The position numbers and the translations under genes were made by a program. The notes beneath the pieces were generated by a model, which was given only the letters and a program-made list of their open reading frames with translations, ran no database searches and had not been told where the DNA came from. From Desulfovibrio sp. Marseille-P6017 (GTDB lineage: Bacteria; Bacillota_A; Clostridia; Peptostreptococcales; Peptostreptococcaceae), in the NCBI GenBank assembly GCA_900604495.1, contig UWOR01000015.1:1-64000 (forward strand): a DNA stretch of 64,000 bases, read 5' to 3'. Within the stretch, counting starts at the first letter, position 1. Each line of letters starts with the position of its first letter. Of the stretch, positions 1-9,873 are shown piece by piece.

Positions 1-347
<347 letters not shown>

Positions 348-451
348 AAGTTGTCCATCGCTCAGCTAATCATTATCTGAATATCTGGCTTGGTTGTTTG
401 TGTTTTAATTCTTAAATAAGAATTAGTTATATAAATTAACCTACTGTTTAA

Positions 452-464
452 TTTTCAAAGTTCA
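452..464 (-). promoter_or_regulatory. boxA-like antitermination element of the rRNA leader
   Basis: On the minus strand the leader contains TGAACTTTGAAAA, close to the Firmicute rRNA boxA consensus. It lies between the P2 promoter and the 16S 5' end, where Nus-factor antitermination sites of rRNA operons normally sit. Confidence 0.6.
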
Positions 465-480
465 TTGTTTCGACTTAATT

Positions 481-509
481 ATCTTACCAAGTTTTTATTT
501 CTTAGTCAA
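481..509 (-). promoter_or_regulatory. rRNA promoter P2 (sigma-A)
   Basis: On the minus strand: TTGACT (504-509), a 17-nt spacer, then TAAGAT (481-486). Expected transcription start is near 474, giving a leader of about 125 nt before the 16S gene. It is the downstream member of a tandem pair, as is usual for rRNA operons. Confidence 0.75.
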
Positions 510-563
510 GACTTTTTTTCATTTTTTCTTAAGCCGTTTTCCTTTTTCTTAAGGACAAGTAAT

Positions 564-592
564 ACTATATCACCTAAATTTAATATGGTCAA
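564..592 (-). promoter_or_regulatory. rRNA promoter P1 (sigma-A)
   Basis: On the minus strand: TTGACC (587-592), a 17-nt spacer, then TATAGT (564-569). It is the upstream member of the tandem promoter pair and lies immediately after the stop codon of the small ORF at 607-792. Confidence 0.75.
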
Positions 593-606
593 TACTTTTT
601 TTAAAT

Positions 607-792
607 TTATTTTGCAATTTTATTACTATAAATATGTTCACTCGCTATAACCCTTGATTTCCCAACACTTCTACGGCTTATTTTATTACTCATTTTATTT
701 ATTTTTATTACATCCTTACATAAATATATCATCATTTCTAACACCAAAAAACTTACAGATATATAACATATCCAATTAATAATTTGATACAT
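607..792 (-). CDS. small hypothetical membrane protein, 61 aa
   Basis: I do not recognise this protein. It has a good Shine-Dalgarno, GGGGG about 7 nt before the ATG, which is why I accept it over a chance ORF. The N-terminal half (about residues 5-26) is a hydrophobic segment that could span the membrane once. The C-terminal half is rich in Lys, Arg and Ser. It sits between the lysS terminator and the rRNA promoters, and its stop is about 15 nt from the P1 -35 box. Its own promoter was not identified. It could still be spurious. Confidence 0.4.
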   Translation of the reverse strand: MYQIINWICYISVSFLVLEMMIYLCKDVIKINKMSNKISRRSVGKSRVIASEHIYSNKIAK

Positions 793-1002
793 ATAACTAC
801 CCCCAACAAGATTTTTTTATTATTTATTCTAATTTAATATTCTATTTTCCTTCTTAAAAATTTCTTGTTTTATCAATTTAATCCTCTTATTATTTACATT
901 TTTTATCATATTATATATCTGTTTTTGTAGTTTATTAATTTTTAATAATATTTTTAATACTTACAGCGCACCTGACATGTATAATTTTTTAGATAAATTT
1001 CT

Positions 1003-1042
1003 AAAAAAAGTTGTACATCACTTTAGTGACATACAACTTTTT
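1003..1042 (-). terminator. intrinsic terminator after lysS
   Basis: On the minus strand, AAAAGTTGTA pairs with TACAACTTTT around an inner TCAC/GTGA stem and is followed by a T run. It ends about 14 nt after the lysS stop. Confidence 0.85.
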
Positions 1043-1055
1043 AAATATAATAATA

Positions 1056-2567
1056 TTATTCTTCGTCTGCTTTTTTATTTTCTATCGGTTTCATCGTAGG
1101 GAACAATAATACATCTCTTATAGATGTTGAGTTAGTTAATAACATTATTGTTCTGTCTATTCCGATTCCTAATCCACCTGTAGGAGGTAAACCAACTTCT
1201 AATGCATTTAAGAAGTCTTCATCCATATCACAAGCTTCATCATCGCCTAATTCTTTCTTTCTTAATTGATCCATAAATCTTCCTCTTTGGTCAATTGGGT
1301 CATTTAATTCTGAGAATGCATTACCTAATTCCCACCCATTTGCAAATGCTTCAAATCTATCTGTTCTTCTTGGATCATCTACACTTCTCTTAGCAAGAGG
1401 TGATATTTCAACTGGATGATGAGTTATAAATGTAGGTTGTATTAGTTTATCTTCTCCAAACTCTTCAAAGAAAGCATTAATTACTTCCCCTCTTCTCATT
1501 CCTGGAGTTATTTCTATACCTTTTTCTTTAGCAACAGCTAAAGCTTCCTCATCAGTATTTATTGTAGAGAAATCTACACCAGAATACTCCTTTACACATT
1601 CTTCCATAGTCATTCTTCTCCATGGTGGTGTAAAATCTATTTCTGTACCTTGATAGTTTACTACCATGCTACCTGTAGCAACTTCAGCCATATGAGATAT
1701 AAGGCTTTCTGTTATCTCCATCATGTCAGTATAATCTGCATATGCTTGATATAATTCCATAGCTGTATATTCTGGGTTATGCTTTACAGACATACCTTCA
1801 TTTCTAAACATTCTTCCCATTTCATAAACTTTATCAAACCCACCAACTATAAGTCTCTTTAAGTATAACTCATTAGCTATTCTTAAGTACATAGGTATAT
1901 CTAGTGTGTTATGGTGAGTTATAAATGGTCTAGCATTAGCTCCACCAGCTATAGTATTTAGTATAGGAGTTTCAACTTCTAAGAAACCTCTTTCATCTAA
2001 AAACGATCTTAGCGCTTTAAGAGCCTTAGTTCTAGTTAAAAAAGCATCCTTTACTTCTGGATTAACTATTAAATCAACATATCTTTGTCTATATCTTAAA
2101 TCTTGATCTTTTAAACCATGATACTTTTCTGGTAGTATTTGTAAAGACTTTGATAATAAAATTACTTCATTAGCCTTTACTGATATCTCTTCTTTTTTAG
2201 TTTTGAATACTTCACCTTCAAGACCGATTATATCACCTATATCATATGTAGAGAATATAGAATATTCTTCTTCACCTATTCTATCTAACCTAACATAACA
2301 TTGGATTCTTCCTTCTTGATCTTGTATATCTATAAATCCTGCTTTACCTTGTATTCTTTTGCTCATTATACGACCAGCTATCTTAACTATCTTACCTTCC
2401 ATCTCATCGAAGTTATTTTTTATAGCCATTGAATTGCTTGTTCTGTCATATCTACTTTGGTGGAAAGGATTTCTACCCATTTCTTGTAGCTTAGCTAGTT
2501 TGTCTCTTCTCACTTGAAGAACTTCACTAAGATCTTCTTGTAATTCAACGTGTTGATCTTTATTCAT
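1056..2567 (-). CDS. lysS: lysyl-tRNA synthetase, class II
   Basis: Charges tRNA-Lys with lysine in the cytoplasm. The 503-aa length is normal for the class II enzyme. An N-terminal OB-fold anticodon-binding domain (about residues 60-150) precedes the class II catalytic core. Motif 2 is visible as [19 protein letters not shown] (about residue 250) and motif 3 as [14 protein letters not shown] near the C-terminus. TGGAGGAAG lies just before the ATG. The gene starts 15 nt after greA and ends at an intrinsic terminator, so dusB-greA-lysS is probably one transcript. No T-box leader is visible upstream. Confidence 0.97.
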   Translation of the reverse strand: MNKDQHVELQEDLSEVLQVRRDKLAKLQEMGRNPFHQSRYDRTSNSMAIKNNFDEMEGKIVKIAGRIMSKRIQGKAGFIDIQDQEGRIQCYVRLDRIGEEEYSIFSTYDIGDIIGLEGEVFKTKKEEISVKANEVILLSKSLQILPEKYHGLKDQDLRYRQRYVDLIVNPEVKDAFLTRTKALKALRSFLDERGFLEVETPILNTIAGGANARPFITHHNTLDIPMYLRIANELYLKRLIVGGFDKVYEMGRMFRNEGMSVKHNPEYTAMELYQAYADYTDMMEITESLISHMAEVATGSMVVNYQGTEIDFTPPWRRMTMEECVKEYSGVDFSTINTDEEALAVAKEKGIEITPGMRRGEVINAFFEEFGEDKLIQPTFITHHPVEISPLAKRSVDDPRRTDRFEAFANGWELGNAFSELNDPIDQRGRFMDQLRKKELGDDEACDMDEDFLNALEVGLPPTGGLGIGIDRTIMLLTNSTSIRDVLLFPTMKPIENKKADEE

Positions 2568-2582
2568 TTTTCTTCCTCCAGC

Positions 2583-3062
2583 TTATCTTCTTATTTCTAA
2601 TATTTTAAACTTCGCTGTTCCATCTGGAACTTGAACGTCTACTTCTTCTCCTACTGATCTCCCTAAAAGGGCTTTTCCTACTGGAGATTCGTTTGATATT
2701 TTACCATCATATGGATCTGCTTCAGCTGAACCTACTATTGTATATTCAACTTCTTCATCAAACTCAACATCTTTAACTTTTACTATAGAACCTATAGTAA
2801 CAACATTAAGATCTATCTGACTTTCATCTATGATAACAGCTTTTCTTATCATATTTTCTAGCTTCATTATTCTTTCTTCAACTTGGGCTTGCTCATTCTT
2901 TGCTTCATCATACTCAGCATTTTCAGATAAATCTCCAAATGATATAGCTACCTTTATTCTTTCAGCAACTTCTTTTCTTCTAACTGTTTTAAGTAATTCT
3001 ACTTCTTCCTCTAATTTGTCATAACCTTCTTGAGTTAAAAGTATTTCATTTTTTTGTTCCAT
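2583..3062 (-). CDS. greA: transcription elongation factor GreA
   Basis: Rescues backtracked RNA polymerase by stimulating transcript cleavage. At 159 aa it has the standard size. The N-terminal coiled coil (about residues 10-75, with [20 protein letters not shown]) inserts into the polymerase secondary channel, and the acidic tip residues are present. The C-terminal FKBP-like domain follows (about 85-159, with [16 protein letters not shown]). AAAGGAG precedes the ATG. It lies between dusB and lysS on the same strand with short gaps. Confidence 0.96.
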   Translation of the reverse strand: MEQKNEILLTQEGYDKLEEEVELLKTVRRKEVAERIKVAISFGDLSENAEYDEAKNEQAQVEERIMKLENMIRKAVIIDESQIDLNVVTIGSIVKVKDVEFDEEVEYTIVGSAEADPYDGKISNESPVGKALLGRSVGEEVDVQVPDGTAKFKILEIRR

Positions 3063-3153
3063 AACCCCACAACTCCTTTGTTAAATTAAGAATTTCCATT
3101 TATTTTAAAATTCTTTATATCTACTTTATTATGCGGTATATTATAAGTCACTA

Positions 3154-4128
3154 TTATACTAATGTCAAGGCATCTTCCATGTACTCATCAAGCCTTCTTA
3201 TAACATCTTCATAACTTGTTATTTTATTGATTTCATCTCTCACTTTAGCTGAACCTTTTAAACCTTTTAGATACCACGCTATATGCTTTCTCATTTCCCT
3301 TACAGCTACATACTCTCCATGTTCTTCAACTGCAAGATTTAAATGTTTCTTAGCTGTATTTATTTTTTCTTCTAGTGTAGGTTCTGGTAATATCTCTCCA
3401 GTCTGCATATAGTGATTAATTCTTTTAAATATCCATGGATTACCTTGAGCCCCTCTACCTATCATTATAGCATCACACTTTGTTTTTTCTAGCATGTTCT
3501 GAGCATCTTCTACAGTAAAAACATCTCCATTTCCTATAACAGGTATGTTAATTGCATTCTTTATTTCTGCAATTATATCCCAATCAGCTTTACCTGAATA
3601 ATACTGTTCTCTAGTTCTTCCATGTATAGCTAATGCGCTTATTCCACTCGCTTCTGCTATTTTTGCTATTTCTACAGCATTTACACTGCTATCATCCCAA
3701 CCTTTTCTTATTTTTAAAGTAACAGGTTTTGTTGAGTTTTTTACAACAGATTTTAAAACTTGTTCTGCTAACTTAGGATTTTTCATAAGCGCAGATCCAT
3801 CACCATTTTTAACTACCTTAGGCGCTGGACATCCCATATTTATATCTAATATTTCATTTGGATATTCATTCATTATTTGTGCTGCTCTTCCCATAAATTC
3901 TGGGTCCGACCCAAATATCTGAACTGCAATAGGATGTTCTTCTTCTTCTATCTTTAACATTTTCTTTGTATTTTCATCATCATAACATAAAGCTTTCGCA
4001 TTTATCATCTCAGTATACAACATACCACAGTTTTGTTCCTTACATATTAGCCTAAAAGGAAGGTCTGTAACGCCTGCCATAGGTGATAGGAATACTTTAT
4101 TTTTTAACTCGACATTCCCTATTTTCAT
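3154..4128 (-). CDS. dusB: tRNA-dihydrouridine synthase, DusB family
   Basis: FMN-dependent reduction of uridine to dihydrouridine in tRNA. The 324-aa protein is a TIM barrel. The N-terminal LSPMAGVTDLPFR binds flavin and substrate. DINMGCPAPKVVKNGDGSAL near residue 100 holds the catalytic Cys. IGRGAQGNPWIF near residue 225 is part of the FMN phosphate site, and the C-terminal helical tRNA-binding domain is complete. AGGAGAGA precedes the ATG. The gene heads the dusB-greA-lysS group, separated from coaX by a terminator. Confidence 0.93.
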   Translation of the reverse strand: MKIGNVELKNKVFLSPMAGVTDLPFRLICKEQNCGMLYTEMINAKALCYDDENTKKMLKIEEEEHPIAVQIFGSDPEFMGRAAQIMNEYPNEILDINMGCPAPKVVKNGDGSALMKNPKLAEQVLKSVVKNSTKPVTLKIRKGWDDSSVNAVEIAKIAEASGISALAIHGRTREQYYSGKADWDIIAEIKNAINIPVIGNGDVFTVEDAQNMLEKTKCDAIMIGRGAQGNPWIFKRINHYMQTGEILPEPTLEEKINTAKKHLNLAVEEHGEYVAVREMRKHIAWYLKGLKGSAKVRDEINKITSYEDVIRRLDEYMEDALTLV

Positions 4129-4303
4129 TTTGTCTCTCCTTCATAGTTTTCTATATTTTAAATCATTATTTCTTTACCACAAATATATAATTATAAACTT
4201 TTCAATTATACCATTTTTCATTATGATTGTGTTCATTTGATTAAATTAATATACAATTCACATAGTATCTATTCAAATAAGTATATATATATTATCATAA
4301 AAA

Positions 4304-4330
4304 AGGAACTGGATTTTTGCTCCAATTCCT
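4304..4330 (-). terminator. intrinsic terminator after coaX
   Basis: On the minus strand a stem of AGGAA/TTCCT plus TGGA/TCCA is followed by six T residues. It separates the panT-coaX transcript from dusB. Confidence 0.85.
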
Positions 4331-4341
4331 ATCTAAATATT

Positions 4342-5112
4342 TTATTCTTTATTTTTTTCATATATAACCCTTAAACCTTCTAGAGTTAAAAATTTATCTA
4401 CATTATCTATACTATTAGTTTCAGATGCTATTAAAGGCGCAAGACCTCCTGTAGCAACCACTCTTACTGGTCCACAGTTTAACTCATCTTTCATCATAGA
4501 TATTATTTTATCTACTAAACCTACATATCCATATATTATCCCAGATTGCATCGCTGAAACTGTAGTCTTACATATTGATGTTCCAGGCTTTAGTAACTCG
4601 ACTCTAGGTAATTTTGATGCTCTTTGGAATAGAGCTTCACTAGATATTTTTATACCAGGAGCAATTGTTCCTCCTAAGTACTCACCTTTATCTGATATGG
4701 CACAGAACGTCGTTGCAGTACCAAAATCAACCAATATTAGTGGATAACCATATTTTTCTATGCCAGCAACAGCATTTACAATTCTATCTGCTCCAACTTG
4801 CTTAGGGTTATCATATTTTATATTTAATCCAGTTTTTATTCCTGGTCCTACTATCAATGGTTGTTTGTTACAGTATTTTATACAAAAATTTTCAAGAGAA
4901 TGCATTACATTAGGTACAACCGAAGATATTATAACATCCTTAATTTCATTCATATCAATATTTTCATATTTAAATAAACTACTAATTAATATACCATATT
5001 CATCAGATGTTTTTTCTTTATCTGTGTTTATTCTCCAATCCTTAACTAATTCTTTGTCTTTATATATACCTAATACCATATTGGTATTTCCAACGTCGAA
5101 TACTAAAAGCAT
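4342..5112 (-). CDS. coaX: type III pantothenate kinase
   Basis: Phosphorylates pantothenate, the first step of coenzyme A synthesis. Type III kinases belong to the ASKHA fold and are not inhibited by CoA. Visible motifs are [10 protein letters not shown] at the N-terminus (phosphate 1 loop), [12 protein letters not shown] near residue 130 (phosphate 2) and ATGGLAPLI near residue 220 (adenosine). The length of 256 aa is typical. AGAAGG lies before the ATG. It follows the pantothenate transporter gene by about 17 nt, so uptake and phosphorylation appear co-transcribed from the promoter at 5850-5878. Confidence 0.96.
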   Translation of the reverse strand: MLLVFDVGNTNMVLGIYKDKELVKDWRINTDKEKTSDEYGILISSLFKYENIDMNEIKDVIISSVVPNVMHSLENFCIKYCNKQPLIVGPGIKTGLNIKYDNPKQVGADRIVNAVAGIEKYGYPLILVDFGTATTFCAISDKGEYLGGTIAPGIKISSEALFQRASKLPRVELLKPGTSICKTTVSAMQSGIIYGYVGLVDKIISMMKDELNCGPVRVVATGGLAPLIASETNSIDNVDKFLTLEGLRVIYEKNKE

Positions 5113-5129
5113 TTATATTAACCTTCTTT

Positions 5130-5729
5130 CTATTTTTTGCTTTTTTTAAGTACAGCAACTACAGCCGATACAACTAAAGCTCCACCTAAGGCTTCTGCTA
5201 TACCATTAGTTGTAGCTATTCCTAGTAAAAGTGTTTTAGCTGCTCCTGCACTTTGCCCTAAAGCTTTTGCATACTCTGCTGCATAAAGCACATATATCAT
5301 TCCTAATACTCCAATTGTATTAGTAATAGATGCCATAGCTCCTGCTATCAAACCTGATACATAAGTATTTTTTATTAGTTTCATAGATAGCCTAAAAGAG
5401 TAACATCCTACTAAACCAATAAAAATCCTTGGCAATACCGAAACTAATGGATTTATAAATACAAATCCTGTAATTCCTGCCATACCTGCCATTGCTCTAA
5501 ACATACTAGTAAGACCAAATATAAGTCCTACCGTAGCTCCTACTATAGGCCCTTCTATAATTCCACCTATTATAACAGGTATACACATTGTAGTTATTGC
5601 TAAGGGACCTATTTGTATGTACCCTAAGGGAATCATCGATAGCATAATCGATATTGCCGAAAGCAGACTTATAATAGTCATTCTTTTAACATTTACTTTC
5701 TTTCTTGCTGATGCTTGTGAGTTCATCAT
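5130..5729 (-). CDS. panT: ECF transporter substrate-binding (S) component, probable pantothenate carrier
   Basis: A very hydrophobic 199-aa protein with about six membrane segments and the Ala/Gly-rich pattern of ECF-type S components (for example PLAITTMCIPVIIGGIIEGP). Such proteins bind a vitamin and use shared EcfA/EcfT energising subunits encoded elsewhere. The pantothenate assignment rests on the immediately downstream coaX. I start at ATG 5729, with GGAGG about 10 nt upstream; a GTG at 5738 overlaps that Shine-Dalgarno and is unlikely to be used. The mRNA leader is structured and described separately. Confidence 0.8.
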   Translation of the reverse strand: MMNSQASARKKVNVKRMTIISLLSAISIMLSMIPLGYIQIGPLAITTMCIPVIIGGIIEGPIVGATVGLIFGLTSMFRAMAGMAGITGFVFINPLVSVLPRIFIGLVGCYSFRLSMKLIKNTYVSGLIAGAMASITNTIGVLGMIYVLYAAEYAKALGQSAGAAKTLLLGIATTNGIAEALGGALVVSAVVAVLKKSKK

Positions 5730-5739
5730 AAAATACACC

Positions 5740-5843
5740 TCCGTTCCAGCTCATAAAGATGCCGGACTTCTAATTTTTTAAGTTTTTACTGAATATCTTC
5801 TCTTGATATTAGTCAGGCTCCTAATTAGGATGCCAGCTGTAAC
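5740..5843 (-). promoter_or_regulatory. structured leader with two similar bulged-A hairpins (possible pan motif)
   Basis: Two stem-loops lie between the promoter and the panT Shine-Dalgarno. Hairpin 1 (complement of 5816-5834) is GGC, bulged A, TCCT, loop AATT, AGGA, GCC. Hairpin 2 (5746-5765) is CCGGC, bulged A, TC, loop TTTAT, GA, GCTGG. Both share GGCATC on the 5' side and GAGC on the 3' side. The published pan RNA motif upstream of pantothenate genes is a stem with conserved bulged adenosines, often in tandem. The similarity is from memory and not tested with a covariance model. Confidence 0.45.
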
Positions 5844-5849
5844 ACAATA

Positions 5850-5878
5850 ATTTTATCAATGTGATATAGCATTGTCAA
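5850..5878 (-). promoter_or_regulatory. sigma-A promoter of panT-coaX
   Basis: On the minus strand: TTGACA (5873-5878), a 17-nt spacer, and TAAAAT (5850-5855). The -35 box abuts the stop codon of the peptidase gene. The predicted start near 5843 gives a leader of about 115 nt carrying the two hairpins. Confidence 0.75.
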
Positions 5879-6844
5879 CTAAACTTGTAATATCGGCATA
5901 TCTTTATATGATAATATATTTTTTACACCCGAAGCATTTTTTATAGCATTTATAATACTCTTTTCAACCACTTCTACAGCAAGAGAACCTAATAGAGTTA
6001 TATCAGTTTCAATTTCTCCTGTTGCCATTGTGAATATAGTATCTCCATCATGAGATGTATGTATAGGAAATATCGCTTTTGCATAACCATCATGAGCCAT
6101 TTGAGATATCTTCTTACATCCAGCCTTATCTAGTTTTGCGTTAGTAGCTACTATACCTATAGTTGTGTTATCTATACTAAACCCACCTTTACTTATCCCT
6201 TGTTTCATTAGTTCATAACTATTTAATACTCTGGTTTTAGAATCATTTAAAACACCAGCTATTACTTCACCATTTTCATATACATCTCCAAATGCATTAA
6301 CTGCAATCAGAGCTGAAACAACCAGTCCATTTTCTAGCTTTATAGAATAGCTTCCTATTCCACCTTTCATAGCATATTCAGGTCCCTTTATCTTTCCTAC
6401 TGTAGCTCCACACCCAGCTCCATAATTCCCTTGATTTAAAACAACATCACTTGCCATTTCACAAGCTTTGTAACCCATTTTTTTATCAGGCCTACATTTA
6501 GGATCTCCTGTTGCTAGATCAAATAATACCGCACCTACTACTATAGGTACTTTAGCAACTCCAACGTCAAATCCTATATTCCTTTCTTCTAAGTATTCAC
6601 TAACTCCACAGGTTGACTCTAAACCAAATGCAGACCCACCCGAAAGAACTACAGCATGTACTTTTTGTATTAAATTTACCGGATCTAATAAATCCGTTTC
6701 TCTAGTACCCGGTGCTGCTCCTCTTACATCAACACCACATACCGCACCCTTTTCACAAATTACAACAGTACAACCCGTTAATCCATTTTCATCTTCAACC
6801 TGTCCTACTTTCAATCCTTTTATATCTAGTATGTTATTATACAT
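5879..6844 (-). CDS. P1 family (DmpA/S58) self-processing peptidase
   Basis: N-terminal-nucleophile hydrolase of the DmpA (L-aminopeptidase/D-esterase) family, which cleaves itself to expose a catalytic Ser or Thr. The 321-aa protein contains GCTVVICEKGAVCGVDVRG, VLSGGSAFGLE, GAGCGATVGKIKG and NTTIGIVATNAK. The Asn-Thr junction in the last motif is the expected autoprocessing point by analogy with Rv1333. I start at ATG 6844, about 9 nt after AGAGGTG. The GTG at 6856 overlaps the Shine-Dalgarno, and ATG 6850 is an alternative. The start overlaps the end of birA by a few bases. The physiological substrate is unknown. Confidence 0.88.
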   Translation of the reverse strand: MYNNILDIKGLKVGQVEDENGLTGCTVVICEKGAVCGVDVRGAAPGTRETDLLDPVNLIQKVHAVVLSGGSAFGLESTCGVSEYLEERNIGFDVGVAKVPIVVGAVLFDLATGDPKCRPDKKMGYKACEMASDVVLNQGNYGAGCGATVGKIKGPEYAMKGGIGSYSIKLENGLVVSALIAVNAFGDVYENGEVIAGVLNDSKTRVLNSYELMKQGISKGGFSIDNTTIGIVATNAKLDKAGCKKISQMAHDGYAKAIFPIHTSHDGDTIFTMATGEIETDITLLGSLAVEVVEKSIINAIKNASGVKNILSYKDMPILQV

Positions 6845-7814
6845 ATCCATGCTCACCTCTTATCGAAATTTCGCCCGAAATTGCTTCAGTAATAGTGCCA
6901 TCTTGCTTTTTAATAACTAAGTTACCTTCTGAATTTATATCAATGCATTCAACAAGTTCTTTTTCATCATTTTTTATTATATATATTTTTTTATTTAAAA
7001 CAACTGAGTAGTTTTTATATAATTCAATTATATTTTTGCTATTTCCATCAACTATATACTCAGTATAGTATTTTTCTAACTCACACAATATTTCTCTTAC
7101 AATATCAACCCTCGATACCTTATATCCTTCTTTATATAAAGATGTTGCTATATTTTCTATTTCATTGGGAAAGCTTAAGTTTTTTATATTCATACCTATT
7201 CCTAAAATAACATAGTTAACCCTTTCTATTTCAGCTGATAACTCAGTTAATATACCACAAAGCTTTTTCCCATTTAATATTATATCATTAGGCCACTTTA
7301 TTCCTACGGTTACACCTAAATTATTTAATGCTTTTGCAATACAACTTCCAGCTAAAATCGTTATAAAAGGTGCTTTATAAGGTAATACATTCGGCTTTAA
7401 TATTATACTCATCCATATTCCCTCATATGCTTTAGAATCCCATATTCTACCTAACCTACCTCTACCTTTACTTTGTTCTTCACTTATTACTACAGTTCCG
7501 TCAATTTCTTCTGAGGCTATTTTCTTTGCATAGGTATTTGTAGAATCTATAGTTTCAAAATGTATAATATTTTTACCTATAAATCTTGTATCTAACCCAT
7601 GAACTATATTTTGAGAACTCAATAAATCTTTAGGCTTTTCTTTGAGTCTGTATCCTTTTTTATTAATCGATTCTATATCATATCCTTCTGCTTTTAATGA
7701 TTTAATATGCTTCCATACAGCGCTTCTCGATATACCTAACTGTTTTGATATTTCTTCACCTGATATAAACTCTTTATCATTATCCAAAATTATATTTATA
7801 ACTTTTTCTCTCAT
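6837..7814 (-). CDS. birA: bifunctional biotin-[acetyl-CoA-carboxylase] ligase / biotin operon repressor
   Basis: Attaches biotin to carboxylase carrier domains. A winged helix at residues 1-60 (ISKQLGISRSAVWKHIKSL) suggests it also represses biotin genes. The ligase core shows GRGRLGR, where biotinyl-AMP binds, and IKWPNDIILNGKKLCGIL. A C-terminal SH3-like domain follows. I place the start at ATG 7814, about 6 nt after GAGGTG. An upstream in-frame GTG at 7829 lies before that Shine-Dalgarno. The gene overlaps the peptidase gene slightly, suggesting translational coupling. Confidence 0.94.
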   Translation of the reverse strand: MREKVINIILDNDKEFISGEEISKQLGISRSAVWKHIKSLKAEGYDIESINKKGYRLKEKPKDLLSSQNIVHGLDTRFIGKNIIHFETIDSTNTYAKKIASEEIDGTVVISEEQSKGRGRLGRIWDSKAYEGIWMSIILKPNVLPYKAPFITILAGSCIAKALNNLGVTVGIKWPNDIILNGKKLCGILTELSAEIERVNYVILGIGMNIKNLSFPNEIENIATSLYKEGYKVSRVDIVREILCELEKYYTEYIVDGNSKNIIELYKNYSVVLNKKIYIIKNDEKELVECIDINSEGNLVIKKQDGTITEAISGEISIRGEHGYV

Positions 7815-7840
7815 TTCACACCTCATCACTTATATTTTAC

Positions 7841-7869
7841 AAAAAAGAACCCTATATAGGGTTCTTTTT
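7841..7869 (-). terminator. intrinsic terminator after ftsH
   Basis: AAGAACCCTATATAGGGTTCTT followed by T residues on the minus strand. It overlaps the ftsH stop and separates it from birA. Confidence 0.9.
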
Positions 7870-9841
7870 ATTCTTTATCATCATTTTTAAAATCTCTTCT
7901 CAATTCTATTACATTATCATCTTTCATATCTTTAGATTCTTCTATAACATTATATTCCTCAGTTATAGCATCTTCTTTACTTACTTTTGAAGCACCTTCA
8001 CTAGCTGAATCAACATCTAAAGGTAATTCTTCATTAAATGCTTTAATAAATTGATCTGAATCTAGAGTTTCATATACTAATAAAGCTTTTGCAACATAAT
8101 CTAACTTCTTCATGTTTTCTTGTAGTATATGTCTACATTCTCTATATGCTTTATCAACAATACGTCTTATTTCTTTATCTATTTCAGAAGCAACCTCTTC
8201 AGAATAATTTCTCTTAGTTGCGAAACTATTTCCTAGGAATACTTCATCATCATTATCTCCAAATACCATAGGTCCAAGTTTTGAACTCATACCATATTTA
8301 GTAACCATTCCTCTTGCTATAGAAGTTACTCTTTCTAAGTCATTAGAAGCTCCAGTTGATATATCTTCCATAACTAATTCTTCAGCAACTCTACCACCTA
8401 GAGCCATTACAATTGTTTCTTCCATCTCTAACTTTGTACCATACATTTGATCTTCTTTTGGAAGAGGTTCTGTAAATCCTCCAGCTCTACCTCTAGGTAT
8501 TATTGTAACTTGATGAACTGGACTTACATTTTCTAGTACATGCATACATATTGCATGACCTGCTTCATGATAAGCTGTAAGTTTTCTATCTTTCTCACTT
8601 ATAACTCTAGATTTTTTGGCTACACCAACCATAACTTTTGTTATAGCTTCTTCTATAGTTTCCATATGAATCTTTTTATCTCTTCTTCTAGCAGTTAATA
8701 TTGCTGCTTCATTCATTATATTTTCTATATCAGCAGGTGTAAATCCTGGTGTTCTTCTTGCTAAAACATCTGGCTTAACATCTTCTGACAATGGTTTGTT
8801 CTTAGAGTGAACTTTGAATATCGCCTCTCTACCTTTAACATCTGGTGCTCCAACAACAATTTCTCTATCAAATCTACCTGGTCTAAGTAACGCTGGGTCT
8901 AATATATCTGGTCTATTTGTTGCTGCCATTATAATTATACCTTGATTAACACCAAATCCATCCATTTCAACTAGTAATTGATTTAAAGTTTGCTCTCTTT
9001 CATCATGGCCTCCGCCAAGACCTGCTCCTCTTTTTCTACCAACAGCATCTATTTCATCTATAAATATTATAGCTGGAGAATTTTTCTTTGCTTGTTCAAA
9101 TAGATCTCTAACTCTTGAAGCTCCTACCCCAACAAACATTTCAACAAAATCAGAACCACTTATACTAAAGAATGGTACACCAGCTTCTCCAGCAACAGCT
9201 CTTGATAAATATGTCTTACCTGTACCAGGAGGACCCACCATAAGTATACCTTTTGGTATTCTAGCACCTAGGTCTATATATCTTTTTGGATTTTTTAGGA
9301 AGTCTACAACTTCTTGTAAATCTTCTTTTTCTTCTGTTAGTCCTGCTACATCCTTAAATGTTACTCTTGTTTTTTCGTCATCTTTATGAACTTTAGCTTT
9401 TGATTTACCAAAGCTCATAACTTTTCCGCCTCCACCTTGAGACTGATTCATAAATATAAACCAGAAAATTAACATCAGGAATAATATAAGTACACTTGGT
9501 AGCATATCAACAAACCATGGTGTTGATGGTTTTGCTTCTCCTCCAACAACTAATTTGCCATCCATTGCTTGTTGTAGTACTGTGTCAGCAAATTTATCCC
9601 CCATTATTTCCTCAGGTATGTATGATGTAAACTTCTTATTTGTATCTTTTATAGTTCCTTCTACTGCAGTTTGATCTATAAAGTGTAAGCTTAATATGTT
9701 TTCGTCAGTTAACTCCTGGTAAACTTGAGAGAAATTTAGTTGTTCTACTTCTTCAGTTGGTGAACCAGAAAATTGAACTATACCTACTATGATTATAAAT
9801 ATTAGCAGATAGAAACCTGCTCCTTTTAAAAGTTTGTTCAA
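7868..9841 (-). CDS. ftsH: ATP-dependent zinc metalloprotease FtsH
   Basis: Membrane-anchored AAA+ protease that degrades membrane and regulatory proteins. Two membrane segments are visible, near residues 5-22 and 105-125. The AAA domain has Walker [20 protein letters not shown], Walker [12 protein letters not shown] and the second region of homology ending [11 protein letters not shown]. The zinc site HEAGH is near residue 420. I place the start at TTG 9841, about 7 nt after AAGGAGG; an upstream in-frame ATG at 9859 precedes the Shine-Dalgarno. The C-terminal tail is acidic and variable. It follows tilS; the hpt gene often found between them in Firmicutes is absent. Confidence 0.97.
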   Translation of the reverse strand: MNKLLKGAGFYLLIFIIIVGIVQFSGSPTEEVEQLNFSQVYQELTDENILSLHFIDQTAVEGTIKDTNKKFTSYIPEEIMGDKFADTVLQQAMDGKLVVGGEAKPSTPWFVDMLPSVLILFLMLIFWFIFMNQSQGGGGKVMSFGKSKAKVHKDDEKTRVTFKDVAGLTEEKEDLQEVVDFLKNPKRYIDLGARIPKGILMVGPPGTGKTYLSRAVAGEAGVPFFSISGSDFVEMFVGVGASRVRDLFEQAKKNSPAIIFIDEIDAVGRKRGAGLGGGHDEREQTLNQLLVEMDGFGVNQGIIIMAATNRPDILDPALLRPGRFDREIVVGAPDVKGREAIFKVHSKNKPLSEDVKPDVLARRTPGFTPADIENIMNEAAILTARRRDKKIHMETIEEAITKVMVGVAKKSRVISEKDRKLTAYHEAGHAICMHVLENVSPVHQVTIIPRGRAGGFTEPLPKEDQMYGTKLEMEETIVMALGGRVAEELVMEDISTGASNDLERVTSIARGMVTKYGMSSKLGPMVFGDNDDEVFLGNSFATKRNYSEEVASEIDKEIRRIVDKAYRECRHILQENMKKLDYVAKALLVYETLDSDQFIKAFNEELPLDVDSASEGASKVSKEDAITEEYNVIEESKDMKDDNVIELRRDFKNDDKE

Positions 9842-9873
9842 AAGAAGCCCTCCTTTCATAAGTTGTTTTTATT

